The position numbers and the translations under genes are program-made. The notes below the pieces were generated by a model. That model did no database searches. It saw only the letters and a list, made by a program, of their open reading frames with translations, and had not been told where the DNA came from. From positions 3,622,001 to 3,686,000 of the forward strand of contig NC_070567.1 of NCBI RefSeq assembly GCF_026914185.1: DNA of 64,000 nucleotides. Reading direction: 5' to 3'. Shown in pieces: positions 45,801-57,000 of the stretch (positions are counted from its first letter, which is position 1; each line of letters opens with the position of its first letter). This DNA comes from Puccinia triticina. Taxonomy: Eukaryota > Basidiomycota > Pucciniomycetes > Pucciniales > Pucciniaceae.

Positions 45801-48800
45801 AATATCTCCAGAGAACGAAGTCGACACCTCATATGGAGCTGATGATCAAACGGACAAAAGTGATGATGAAATAGAAGCTAGATTAAATCCTCAACCCAAA
45901 GTCAAGCGCACTCTCAGAGACCGTACTCTACAAGTTAAACTGGCTAAGTACTCATATCTCTTGTCAGATCCAACTTCTTTCAAAAATGCCATGAAATCAT
46001 CCAAAAGAGATCAATGGAATAGAGCGACCGACAAAGAGCTTAACAATATTGAGCATCATGATGTATGGGAAGACGAATTCAACACTCCAAACTCATTCTT
46101 GCGCACTCTGTGGATATTTAAAACCAAGCCGGCCACACTGTCTGCAGAAGAACAAAAGAAAGCACGGCTATGCATTCAAGGTTTCCTTCAAAAGGAAGGC
46201 GTAGACTATGGGAATACCTTTGCACCTACTGGAAAATTCACAACCTTGCTGATTATTCTGATGTTTGCTATCAATAAACAACTTCCAATTCGACAATTCG
46301 ACGTCAAGAGCGCGTTCCTATATGCTCCACTACAAGAGGAATTGTATATCAAAACACCAGAAGGCTCAAAGAGAAAGGCACCCTTTTTGAGACTCAAGAA
46401 ATCACTTTACAGGCTCAAACAAGCACCTGCAAACTGGTACGAGACGTTAACTTCTTGGTTCAAAGACATCAATTACTCTCAATCGACCTCGGATCCGTGT
46501 CTCTTCATTCACAATGATAAGAATTCTTTCATTTTCTTTCATGTCAATGACTTAATCTGAGTTTATTAAAGACAGACAATCACAAAAACAAAAATCAAGG
46601 GTTTCCCCTACAAAATAATCAAAATAAAAAAATAAAAATAAAAAACAGCCCAAAAAAACACCCAGCCCAATACCCATCCTCTTCTAGAGAGGGTGCAAGT
46701 ATTGGGCAGATGACCCCCAGCGCGCCGCATTTAAGGCAAGTTGCAAAGGGGGGTCATCACCTTTCACCCTCAAACTGTGCAAACGCAGCAGCGGAGGGGC
46801 TTGAGTCAACTCACTGGCTGGAAGTGCAGCACAGCGAGTCGACTGGCGATTCCACTTTGCCAGAGGCCGCTCTATTTATAGGCGCACCCTCCACCCTCAC
46901 TTCTCTTTCCTGACCGTCACCCATCGCAAGAAAACACCAAGACTGCCACCGCAAGCCTCCCGACCATTGCGAGATACTCGGCAAACTAGGACTCCTACCG
47001 ACAAGCACCCTTAAATACACTTCACCCCAGCCACAATCTACCGCGGCGCTGGGAAGCCCAGAATCCAATGGTGCTGGGCTCACCATTGAGAACACAACCA
47101 GGTCTCCAGGACCTATGTAACCTCCAACCAGCCAGTGTTAGACTGGGATTGCACGTGCACGCAAGCCCAGTCGTAGACTGAGAATCCCCGCCAGATGTCT
47201 GGAATCCCGCTGGCTTGAAACCGGCTTCAATCCCGCGCGACTTTCACTTGTCCGATATCCCCACCCATCACTCCACACCGCCCGTACACTCCAATTCTCG
47301 TGCCTTCACTCCAAACCCCACCGCCGCCAGCCATCACACAAGATCACCCGACAATGTCGGGTTCAACTCATTTTGGGCTAATGTTTGAGGTGCTGCTAGG
47401 TGAGTCTTTTGTTTTTGTTTTTGCGCGCATCGACCAGCGTCATCTGATGGGACTCGTCGTCGATCTTCTCTTTGCCCTGACTGGCCTCCCTGCTTCTCCG
47501 GTTCCCAAAGATCCCGTTCAGCCTTGTCCATCTGCCAAGCCCCCCAGCGCCCTTCCGCCAGTCATTGTGTTCTTCCGCCGATCCAATGCTTGCACTCGGC
47601 CTTGACGTTGGCCAACACAATCATCTCAGCAATTGTCCACCACGCACTCGGTAAGCTCCATTGGCTCCTGGGAGTCGAGCCGGTGACTGTTTTCAGTCTC
47701 TATCGCGGCGATGAATCATGTGAACAAGGATCTCAAGGGTGATGGGGAGAACTTGGGTTTAGCATTGGGCCTCAAAAAAGACAGGTGAGGCAACATTGGT
47801 AAAGTCTGCAGGCCATCCAATTACTCTGTTTTATTGTTCAGTACTGGAATTCCTGGTGGCCGCATTGCAAAATCCTGCAGCCTTCTTGGAATATTCTTTT
47901 TTGCCCCACACCACCAGCACCAACAGAACGGCCGCTTTGGGGCGCCGTTCGCAGCCGACGCCGTGTGTCGTGAACTCGCTGTGGCACGAATGGACGAGCG
48001 GAACTATGGAGATGTTGGACATGAAGGGCGTGGCGGACGACGGGATGGACTTGATCCGGCCGCTCATCGAGCGCGCCGTGGCGTTCATCGAGGCCTGTTG
48101 CGTCGCCGGGGGAAAGGTGCTCGTGCATTGCCTCGTTGGCGTCCGTCGCAGCGCCTCCATCGTCATCGCACACGTCATGAAACATTGCCAGCTCGACCTC
48201 ATGTCCGCGTACCTCATGGTCCGCTCCCGCAGACTCAACATCCTCCTTCAGCCAAACCACCTCTTCATGTGGAGCATCAAACGGCTCCAAAACGACTTGT
48301 TCGCCTCCGCCGCTACCAATGCTTGTACCTACAGGCCCATTAATTCCAGATTAGTCATGAAAGCTGTACAATCATTTTACGCAATTTAACAACATACATG
48401 TTAGCTTGCACTTAACTTCTTGAGGACAGCATCCATCAAGGCTCAAGACCAAGCACAAAAGTATCATCTCCAAACATAGTTTGGTATCCAAACTGGCTAT
48501 GTTTGGATATAAATTTGAGCCAATAGCATGTAAATCACAAACAAATTGTACGCAGGTAGGCTCTTTGGTGGTTAAATAACTTCTGTGTTGTTTAATTTGA
48601 AAGCACTTCCTCAAGAGCATGGTCCTTGGGATCAAGCATTAATTTTCAAGGAACCAGCTCAACTCCATGTGAAGTTGCAATAAACATATTGTAGCACCTA
48701 AGGAAACTAAGCTACCAACACATAATTGTGCCCTCATATTCCCTCATGCCATGAATAGCTAGGTCACAAGCAATCCTAAATCAGAGAGTTGATGATAGTA

Positions 48801-51800
48801 GGAAGTTCAAGACCAATCTATAAAGAGGCGTAGAAAAAAATGTTGATTTTTATTGAACTTGATTCAGGTGGGTGGGTGGGTACTGGGTAGGGTGATCCTC
48901 CCTAGGGAGGGAAACTCAGGGGAGGTGTCTCAAGGGAGATGAAGAGTGGGAAGTCTGAGAGATTTGAGGGCTGCATGGGCCAAGTATGTGGTGTGAACTT
49001 CACACCACATACTTGAAGGGAGATTAAGCACAAGACTATAGGACTGAACCTGAAATCTGCAGCGGCGAAGCCGCCTTGGACTCTAGTTGTTGTTGGAAAC
49101 GTGGATGTATTTGAAAGCCTGTTTCTTCTTTGCTTCCCAAACTCAACAGCACATGATCCAGACACTCTTCTGGGGATGGACGTTCAAATATCTGAAAATG
49201 CAATCTCACTATCACAAGAAAAGCTCATTGATAAAGGGTTAAACATTCTAGGCCTGACCGATTGCAAGACCGTCAATACTCCTCTTTCAGTAGCAGTGCA
49301 ACTCAAGCCAGCAAATCAAAAAGAAAAAGACGAATTCGCCAAACTCAATCTAAATTATCGTACCTTCACCGGAATTCTGAATTATCTGTCTTGTCAAACG
49401 AGACCGGATCTGCCTCCTGCAGTATCAATTTTATCTAGCTTCAACAACGATCCGGGCATGAATCACTGGAAAGAAGTCTTACACTGCTGGAAATATGTCA
49501 AAGGTACTAAAAATCTACATCTCACACTTTGACCCAATCCCTTGATCTCTAAATCCTTACAGCACTATACCGACGCCACCTGGGCAGACGACCTAGAAAC
49601 GCGCTTATCTCGCAGCGGGTCAATCTGTTTCTGGAAGAATTGCCCCATTGCATGGAACAGTAAAAGACAACGGAACATTACTCTCTCGTCGACTGAAGCC
49701 AAACTGAATGCGCTGGCGGATGGGGTTCAAGAGAACCAGTGGATAAAATTTCTAGTCGAAGAACTCTGGGACGAATCTTCAGACCCTTCAACAATTCATA
49801 TTGACAATCAAGGACTAGCTGAAAAACTAAAAAACTTTGGGTCAAATTCAAAGACTAAACATCTTGACATAAAGATGAAATGGTTGCGAGATCTGAAAGA
49901 CAAAAATGAAATCTCTGTAACGCTCATTCCCTCCAAAGATATGATAGCTGACACTCTTACGAAGGCCAGTAATGTCGAATCCCTCAACCGTCTTCGAGCA
50001 AGATGCTTTATGGTTCATTACTCACCAAGTTGAAGGGGGTGTTGAAACTGCTCTGCGCTCTCAATCACTGCGCTCTCAATCCGCGCCTTCTCTTAATCTC
50101 CGCGCTCTTAATCCGCGCTCTCAACTATGCGCCGCAACAAGTGCATTTTCTAAGCAACCTCAATCTCATCAAATTAAACCTAAAATCTCAGCCTATCTTT
50201 GTCCTCAAGATCGCGTGTGGTATCGGCATTGACGCTGAACTGAACTCTTCCAACCCCACAATCTACTCAACTCAAACTTACGTCAATCACCTTGCGCCTT
50301 TCCTCAAAACAGATCAAGAATTCAAGATACTCGCCGACAAGACTCCGCAAAGCTTTAGCTAGGCCTGCCTTTTTAGCTTCCCAACTTGGTGAGAAATGCA
50401 ACTCCGCATTTCCTGAAGCCTCTTGTGATTGAATCAATTCACTAACCTTATTATCTTATCAGTCGTTGTCTCTAGATCTGTTGCGCACTTTTTCTTTGAC
50501 TTATGCTGTTGTCCATATTTTTTATCTGGATTTGTTCTTTTGATTATTGTCTCTTTTTCTCAATTGTTCCCGACAACTAATCTCAATCTCAACCACTCAG
50601 CTCAACAACTTTACTCGTCAACATTCCTATTATCAGTTGTTCTTTCACAGATAGCCATCTGTCTCAGGGTTTGTTTCTTATTTATTATCCTCCTTTTTCT
50701 ACCTCTCAATTGTTTTCTTATATCTCTCTCTTTTAGTTTTTGGTCTTTTTGCTCTGAAATACAGTCTTAGGTTCTTTAGACCGACCGACCACAGTCAGAA
50801 CAAGCACGGATTTCCAGTCTGCAGAAATCAGCCGCCAAAAATGCACTCAGTCAAGGAGGACTTGTACTCGGGACTGACCAAGCTCACGCGTTCGCTATGT
50901 CGTCAACCCTAAACAAAATCACACTACCAAGATGGATGAATTTGCAATGTCGTATATTGATCAATATAGTGTATATTGATCAATTTATATTGATCATTTT
51001 TTTTTATTCCTCTTGATACATTTTTTCTGTGTTGCATGTCTCCTTAATAGTCTTCTATAATCTCTCTCCTTCCCACTGTGTTAGCTTCAAGCCACAGGAA
51101 TTTTTTTTTTTTTTTGCCTGATAACATTCATAAATTTCTACATACACCATTTGATTCTTCATGAAAAAAAGACATTGCAAGTTTTAGGATTAACCCAGGG
51201 TGGCTGAGGGGTCTCAAAGTTTTTTCTTTTTCTTTTTTACTTCAACAATTGATGTTATCAGAAGTCTCCAAATCTACTTTTTTTCAAAAAAGGAAAAACA
51301 TTGACCCCTGACCTCTCTCATGATACCATCCTGCAAACATTGTTAATTTGGTTGGTTGAACTTCCTGAAGATATTGCACATCATACTTGAGGTGCTACAT
51401 GCATAGAAGGCCTTTTTGAAACTAGTTTACCATGGTTTAGCATATTTATGTTGGGTTCTTTGTTTTATCTACTTTTGTTATAACCCACAGATTAATGAGA
51501 AATATTTTGACATGAAATTTCATCCAAAAATTGTTCTGCATATAAAACCCAGAAATATTGTGTTTCAGGACACATGCATTATGCAGCAGCTACAATCTGA
51601 TCAGTTGCCAAATATCACAACTTTTGTAGTTTCTTGGTGTTTCTGCCACTATATCTCATCACAGTGTGGGAATTCTTCTGCTATATGGTTATCAAAATGT
51701 TTAAATGCCCACAACATTCTTCGTGTACCTTTACTCACCACAAAACCGCCAAATGTAGCAGCTACAGTCTGATCAGTTCACAAATATCACTACTTTGGTA

Positions 51801-54800
51801 GTTTCTTTGTGTTTCTGCCACTATATCTCATCCCAGTGTGGGAATCCTTCTGCCATATGGTTACCAAAATGTTTAAAGGCCCCCGAAGATTCATTCTTTA
51901 CCTTTAGTCACCACAAAACCCCCAAATGTAGCAGCTACAGTCTGATCAGTTCCCAAATATCACTACTTTGGCAGTTTCTTGGTGTTTCTGCCACTTTATC
52001 TCATCCCAGCGTGGTAATCCTTCTGCCATATGGTTACCAAAGCAGCTACAGTCTGATCAGTTCCCAAATATCACTACTTTGGCAGTTTCTTGGTGTTTCT
52101 GCCACTTTATCTCATCCCAGCGTGGTAATCCTTCTGCCATATGGTTACCAAAGCAGCTACAGTCTGATCAGTTCCCAAATATCACTACTTTGGCAGTTTC
52201 TTGGTGTTTCTGCCACTATATCTCATCCCAGCGTGGGAATCCTTCTGCCATATGGTTTCCAAAATGTTTAACGGCCCCCAAGGATTCATTATGGACCTTA
52301 AGTTACCCCAATACCCCCAAATGTAGCAGCTACAGTCTGATCAGTTCCCAAATATCACTACTTTGGTAGTTTCTTGGTGTTTCTGCCACTATATCTCATC
52401 CCAGCGTAGGAATCCTTCTGCCACATGGTTACCAAAAGGTTCACAGGTCCCCAAAGATTCATTATGTACCTTCACTGACCACATACCCCCAAATGTAGCA
52501 GCTAAAGCCTGATCAGTTCCCAAATATAACAACTTTGGTAGTTTCTTGGTGTTTCTACCACTATATCTCATCCCAGTGTGGGCATCCTTCTGCCATATGG
52601 TTACCAAAATGTTCAGAGACCCCCAAAGATTCATTATGTACCTTTACTGACCACAAAACCTCAAAATGTAGCAGCTACAGTCTGACCAGTTTGCAAATAT
52701 CCCTGCTTTGGTAGTTTCTTGGTGTTTCTGCCACTATATCCCATCCCAGCGTGGGAATCCTTGTGCCATATGGTTATCAAAATTTTGGCAGACCCCCAAA
52801 CATTCATTATGTACCTTTATTCACCACAAAACCACCAAATGTAGCAGCTACAGTCTGATCATTTCCCAAATATCACTACTTTGGTAGTTTCTTGGTGTTT
52901 CTGCCACTATATCTCATCCCAGCGTGGGAATAATTCTGCCATATGGTTACCAAAATATTTTATAGCCCCCAAAGATTCATTATGTACCTTTACTGACCAC
53001 AAAACGTCCAAATGTAGCAGCCACAGTCTGATCAGTTCCCAAAATCACTACTTTGGTAGTTTCTTGGTGTTTCTGCAACTATATCTCATCCCAGCGTGGG
53101 AATCCTTCTGCCATATGGGTATCAAAATTTTGAAAGGCCCCCAATAATTCATTATGTACCATTAGTCACCACAAAACCCCCAAAAAGTAGCAGCTACAGT
53201 CTGATCAGTTCGCACATATGACTACTTTGGTAGTTTCCTGGTGTTTCTGCCACTATATCTCATCCCAGCGCGGGAATAATTCTGCCATATGGTTACCAAA
53301 ATGTTAACAAGCCCCTAAAGATTCATTATGTGCCTTTTTGTAACCATATGGCAGAAGTATCACCATGCTGGGATGAGATATAGTGGCAGAAACACCAAGA
53401 AACTACCAAAGTAGTGATATTTGGGAACTGATCAGATTGTAGCTGCTACATTTGGACGTTTTGTGGTCAGTAAAGGTACATAATGAATCTTTGGGGGCTA
53501 TATAATATTTTGGTAACCATATGGCAGAATTATTTCCACGCTGGGATGAGATATAGTGGCAGAAACACCAAGAAATACCAAAGTAGTGATAGTTGGGAAC
53601 TGATCAGACTGTAGCTGTTACATTTGGAGGTTTTGTGGTCAGTAAAGGTACAAAATGAATCTTTGGGGGCCTCTAAACATTTTGGTAACCATATGGCAGA
53701 AGTATTCCCACGCTGGGATGAGATATAGTGGCAGAAACACCAAGAAACTACCAAAGTAGTGATATTTGGGAACTGATCAGACTGTAGCTGCTACATTTGG
53801 GGGTTTTGTGGTCATTAAAGGTACATGATGAATCTTTAGGGGCCTCCAACCATTTCGGTAACCATATGGCAGAAGGATTCCCACACTGGGATGAGATATA
53901 GTGGCAGAAACACCAAGAAACTACCAAAGTAGTGATTTTGGGAACTGATCAGACTGTAGCTGCTGCATAATGGATATGACCCCAAACACAATATTTCTGG
54001 GTTTTCTATGCAGAAAAATTTTCCGATGAAATTTTATGTGGAAATATTCCTCATTAATCTGTGGTTGACAACAAAAGTTGACAAAAAAAAGAACCTGACA
54101 AAAATATGCTAAACCATGGTAAACTATTTTCAAAAAGGCCTTCTATGCATGTAGCACTTCAAGTATGATGTGCAATATCTTCAGGAAGTTCAACCAAGCA
54201 AATTAGCAATGTGTGCAGGATCGTATCATGATACTGATAGAGGTCAGGGGTCAATGTTTTTCCTTTTTAAAAAAAAGTAGAATCGGAGACTTCTGATAAC
54301 ATCAATTGTTGAAGTAAAAAAAACAAAAACAAAAAATTGATCCCCCTCAGCCACTCTGGATTAATCCTAAACCTTGCAGTGTATTTTTTTCATGTAGAAT
54401 TGAATGGTGTATGTATAAATTTATGAATGTTATCAGACAAAAAAAAAGATTCCTGTGGCTTAAAGCAAATACAGGGGAAGTAGATAGATTATAGAAGAGT
54501 ATTAAGGAGACATGGAACACAGACAAAGGTATCAAGAGGAACAAAAAAAAATTGATCAATATAAATTGATCAATATACGCTATATTGATCAACACACAAC
54601 ATCGCAAATTCATCCATCTTGGTAGTGTCAAGGGGATCGAAGATCTGAAAGACAACAACTATTCCTCATGGTCCAAGCAAGTCACCGGAGCCCTTAAGAT
54701 CATCTACTTTGACCCATATCTCCAAGACAAGTACTATGAAGACTACGGCGTCGGACCCGAGATCAATGAGATCAACCGCAGATGCATTCTTGAATTTCTG

Positions 54801-55523
54801 TTCTCCCAAATGAACGAAGACAATTCCAATCGTTTTCGAGCCGGAATCCTTGACGTTGAGATTGCTAAAATCCAAGAAATGATTGAACCGACGGAAGAAG
54901 AACTTGAAGCCGACCCAGACGCACAAGCAAGACCTGGTAAAATGGTACCAGAGATGGACCATGGACCCGCACACCTATGGACCATAGTTCGCAATTTTCA
55001 CCAAGCTGATAACAAAGCTAATATTTATCTAATACAAGCTAAAATCAAGAAATTCAAACAAGATTACAAGACATCAATTTCAACTCATATTGACAATTTC
55101 CTCAAGCTCAAAAACAAATTCCTGAACCGAGGAGGCAACTTCAATGAATCTTATCTTGGTAGACGATTACTACATTCTCTACACAACAATCACATGCCAG
55201 AAGTCCAAATTATCTTGCGAACTGTCAAGCCAATCACCAGTCAAGCCGTTGTTGCGGCCCTTAAACAATACGAAGACGAGAACAATGAATTTGATTTCAC
55301 ATCCGGTACTAAACTCAGCGAGGGAATAAGCAACCTCAAAATGGCGAACAACACTTTCAAACAAGACTCAGACAAACCGAAGTGTACTTTAACGAAATGT
55401 GTCGGTCCTAATCCGGCAGCTAAATGTTTTAAAAGGCCCAAAAATGCGAAGGCCCAAAGAGAATGGTTCAAATCACGCGGACTGAGTCACGACATTCCAG
55501 GCAGGCGTGTCATCGGGCATTGA
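42842..55523 (+). CDS. Gag of older Copia-like element, split twice
   Basis: Coding pieces are 42842-42848, 50784-50921 and 54631-55523, in total 1038 nt (345 aa), in frame throughout. The first gap is the complete Copia plus one gaccg duplication; the second is CACTA-C plus one tca duplication. The protein has a Gag start typical of Copia (DLKDNNYSSWSKQV), a helical middle, and a C-terminal Cys-containing region (KCVGPNPAAKCF) followed by a basic tail. Pol is missing after 55523, where sequence changes to the CSN1 region. The frame has stayed open despite the two insertions, so both are young relative to its decay. Confidence 0.8.
42849..43587 (+). repeat. Copia left LTR
   Basis: 739 bp, pair of 50040-50778. 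It ends TA rather than the usual CA in both copies. Confidence 0.9.
43628..44083 (+). CDS. Copia gag, 5' part
   Basis: 151 aa starting shortly after the left LTR, with the Gag-like block LLSMDNYTLWRQRV near residue 50. It ends at a TGA (44081-44083). The same frame stays open after that stop and runs into gag-pol, so this is a single premature stop, not a gene end. Confidence 0.75.
   Translation: MSDGDTSAKAPSSTAAALKDQKPVSTTALTMDGIHNSLIKTVVKGIPLLSMDNYTLWRQRVSNFLDVVKLKNNLTNPTGSLSAENNFYLKAILVAKLESSVQANVVNSANENNARLIWSAIVKIFASNQASNKSRVFQSFLRAPYTPTDIS
44084..45691 (+). pseudogene. Copia gag-protease-integrase
   Basis: In frame with the gag piece before the TGA. It shows the protease motif FIVDSGSSAHMTS near 44515, the integrase HHCC finger (HKSLGHVSYH...CESCALGK) near 44895-44995, then the DDE core: Asp near 45060 (HFDLIGP), Asp near 45250 (HSDRGSEF), Glu near 45360 (GLAERFNR). 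Near 45560 the correct frame shifts by one, and a further TGA lies near 45650 in the continuing frame. This copy cannot make its polyprotein. Confidence 0.85.
45703..46555 (+). pseudogene. Copia RT, 5' part, cut by Helitron
   Basis: The frame covers the acidic linker, the RT start (DQWNRATDKELNNIE), QFDVKSAFLYAPL with the first catalytic Asp, and SLYRLKQAPANWYE. It ends at the Helitron in FFHVNDLI. The normal YVDD box reads HVND here, so one catalytic Asp is replaced by Asn and the enzyme would be inactive. The frame resumes exactly at 49087. Confidence 0.85.
47796..48389 (+). pseudogene. Captured Pps1-like dual-specificity phosphatase fragment
   Basis: The reliable region starts after an AG acceptor near 47930 and runs to the stop at 48389. 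It has the phosphatase signature HC(x)5R (VLVHCLVGVRRSAS, genomic ~48118-48160), preceded by VADDGMDLIRPLIERA and followed by AYLMVRSRRLNILLQPN, a block characteristic of Pps1-type dual-specificity phosphatases that remove phosphate from Tyr and Thr. The catalytic Cys and Arg are kept; the usual Ser next to the Arg is Arg. The N-terminal part of the phosphatase domain is missing or in unresolved exons. It lies wholly inside the Helitron, so I read it as gene capture. Expression is unknown. Confidence 0.75.
48981..49015. repeat. Subterminal 35-bp palindrome of Helitron
   Basis: Identical to 8201-8235; see that entry for arm structure. Confidence 0.85.
49087..49532 (+). pseudogene. Copia RT, 3' part
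   Basis: Continues the RT after the Helitron: LLGMDVQISENAISLSQEK, then NTPLS and RPDLPPAVSILSSF, all standard for the Copia RT thumb and connection. The frame ends at a TGA (49530-49532), a premature stop before RNase H. Confidence 0.88.
49533..50033 (+). pseudogene. Copia RNase H
   Basis: After the TGA the same protein continues with the RNase H signature YTDATWADD, then SSTEAKLNALADGVQE, HIDNQGLAEK and KTKHLDIKMKWLR. It ends with a stop at 50033 just before the purine tract and right LTR. Confidence 0.88.
50040..50778 (+). repeat. Copia right LTR
   Basis: 739 bp pair of 42849-43587, followed by the gaccg duplication. Confidence 0.9.
50922..54627. mobile_element. CACTA element C, complete, non-autonomous, 3706 bp
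   Basis: Termini CACTACCAAGATGGATGAATTTGC and its near-perfect inverted copy ending GGTAGTG are flanked by TCA at 50919-50921 and 54628-54630, the 3-bp duplication expected for CACTA. About 640 bp of inverted subterminal sequence lies on both sides (50922-51560 and 53970-54627). The interior is only tandem ~173-bp repeats, forward to about 53337 and then inverted. There is no transposase. It split the older gag ORF, and excision restores that frame. Confidence 0.93.
51560..53975. repeat. 173-bp tandem array, head to head
   Basis: Units start gtagcagctacagtctgatcag and step by about 173 bp (51755, 51928, then shortened ~110-bp units at 52040 and 52151). Near 53337, within gtaaccatatggcag, the orientation reverses. 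The repeat is a diverged relative of the halves of the 348-bp units in elements A and B. Confidence 0.9.
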
Positions 55524-55661
55524 TGTGGCTTAACCTCCAGCCATTGCCCGTACCAGCTCAGCCCTTCAACTCTTGAACTCGCTCTCAGGTCTTCTTCACA
55601 TGTGGCTCATCAAAATATTTTTCAAAGAAAGGATCTATTTGTAGAAAGGCTGAACTGACGA

Positions 55662-57000
55662 GCACTTGATATAATTGAAAAAACATGGGTGCCTCCAGGT
55701 CGACAAGCAATCAATCGGCTCCGGTTCTTAGGTCAATTATGCTCGCCAATTTCTCTGAGCGCATACGAACTGGCGCTGGAGGCAATTGTTCAATCCACCT
55801 GGGATATCTCACTGTATAAGGAGACCCTAGCCGCGCACAATAAGCTTGCCTCGGCAAACAATCTTCCCCTGTTGACCGCAAACAAGGACTGGATCAATAG
55901 TACCCAGGACGAGATCAATCACACGCTTGCAAGACTCGAGAACGACCTGAAACACAACACGACTAATTGTATTAAGGATGGGATCCGGGTGAGTCTTTTG
56001 TATCTGTTGATTATGATTGATTTTGTTGATTGCTCCATTTAAAACGCGCCCTGAATTGAATTCCAGTCCAGTTACCAAGCGCTGGGTGCCCATTACCGCA
56101 AAGTGGGTGACGTTGGGAGCGCTCATCGAGTGTTCTCGAAGGCTAGAGAACACGCCACAACCGCATTACATGCTGCCAAACTCTCCCTCGCCTCCCTCGA
56201 CCTGGCACTTGACGCTGAAAACTTCAAGCTGGCTCAGAGTCATGCGGCTAAGGCCCAGGGTGCTCTTGACACCCTCATTGGATCCTTGGAGCTCAAGGCC
56301 GCAAAAACTAAGACTAGTGGATCCACATCCACCGTAGGCATTGATTCCCGTGACTTGTGAGTGCTTCCTTCTCAAAATTAAGCAGTGATTGCCTCTTGTG
56401 TTCATTTTGATGCTTTGTTTATCCAGAACCGAGAAAGATATTCAACGATGGTCCAACAGAGTTAATGTTGTCAATGCACTCACATCGCTTGCCCAGGGAG
56501 ACTTTGGGAGAGCGACGAGCTACTTTCTCAAGGTAGGAAAAGATTCCGGAGAGAGCACTGGTGGAGAACTGGTAAGGACGTGAAAGCTCAGAACCCGATT
56601 TTCAGTGGAGAGCAGGAAGCTAAGACTAAGTATATATTTGTGTGTGTAGCTGGCGACGGCGACCGACATAGCGATCTATACGACCCTCTGTGGCTTGGCT
56701 CATTTTGATCAACAGCAGTTGAAAGACCGTCTGATCAATAACCTCGAGTTCAGGTCGATGCTCGACAGCGAGCCCCAGTTGAGACGGATCTTGAACTTGT
56801 TCAGAGAAAATAAGTACCGCGGCGTGTTTGAGTATTTGAAAGCCTCTCTGGTTAGTCTGTTTCCTTACTCTTTCCACATTCGTCGAGAGGGGAGACGTAG
56901 GAAACTGATAATTTGAATCAATAAATAAGCCGCTGTACCAAGGTGATTTGTATCTGGCCGAGCAGACGGAGCGCTTAATGATGATGATTCAGGAACGGGC
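55662..57000 (+). pseudogene. CSN1: COP9 signalosome subunit 1, truncated
   Basis: Exons at about 55662-55988, 56067-56356, 56427-56571, 56650-56850 and 56930-57000, all with GT-AG introns and consistent phases. The order matches CSN1: GRQAINRLRFLGQLC, then the Rpn7-type helical repeats (ALGAHYRKVGDVGSAHRVFSKAREHATT region), LAQGDFGRATSYFLK, IYTTLCGLAHFDQQ, and SEPQLRRILNLFRENKY. CSN1 is a scaffold subunit of the complex that removes Nedd8 from cullin ligases. Missing are the N-terminal exons (an in-frame stop lies near 55658, and the older retroelement abuts at 55523) and the PCI winged helix, since the frame loses similarity after IQERA at about 57000. RPN7 is less likely, because the EPQLRRIL and ENKY blocks are CSN1-like. 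It is a fragment or pseudogene, possibly a disrupted or captured copy. Confidence 0.75.

Larger units (their letters stand above)
46556..49086 (+). mobile_element. Helitron (H4), 2531 bp, non-autonomous
   Basis: It starts TC at 46556 after host A and ends CTAG at 49083-49086 before host T, with the terminal hairpin gcggcgaagccgc about 10 bases inside. There is no target duplication. Joining 46555 to 49087 restores the Copia RT frame exactly (DLI then VVGNVDVF). The last ~205 bases match the Helitron end at 8306. No RepHel is present, so movement needed an outside enzyme. The cargo includes a dual-specificity phosphatase fragment. Confidence 0.93.
42849..50778 (+). mobile_element. Copia retrotransposon, full length, nested
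   Basis: LTRs of 739 bp (42849-43587, 50040-50778) start TGTTGAAACTG and end TTCTTTA. The target duplication gaccg is at 42844-42848 and 50779-50783. A purine tract gaagggggtg precedes the right LTR. The internal region is about 3.9 kb after removing the Helitron at 46556-49086. About eight or nine LTR differences were seen, more than in the Gypsy. Its coding region carries several lesions. Confidence 0.93.
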
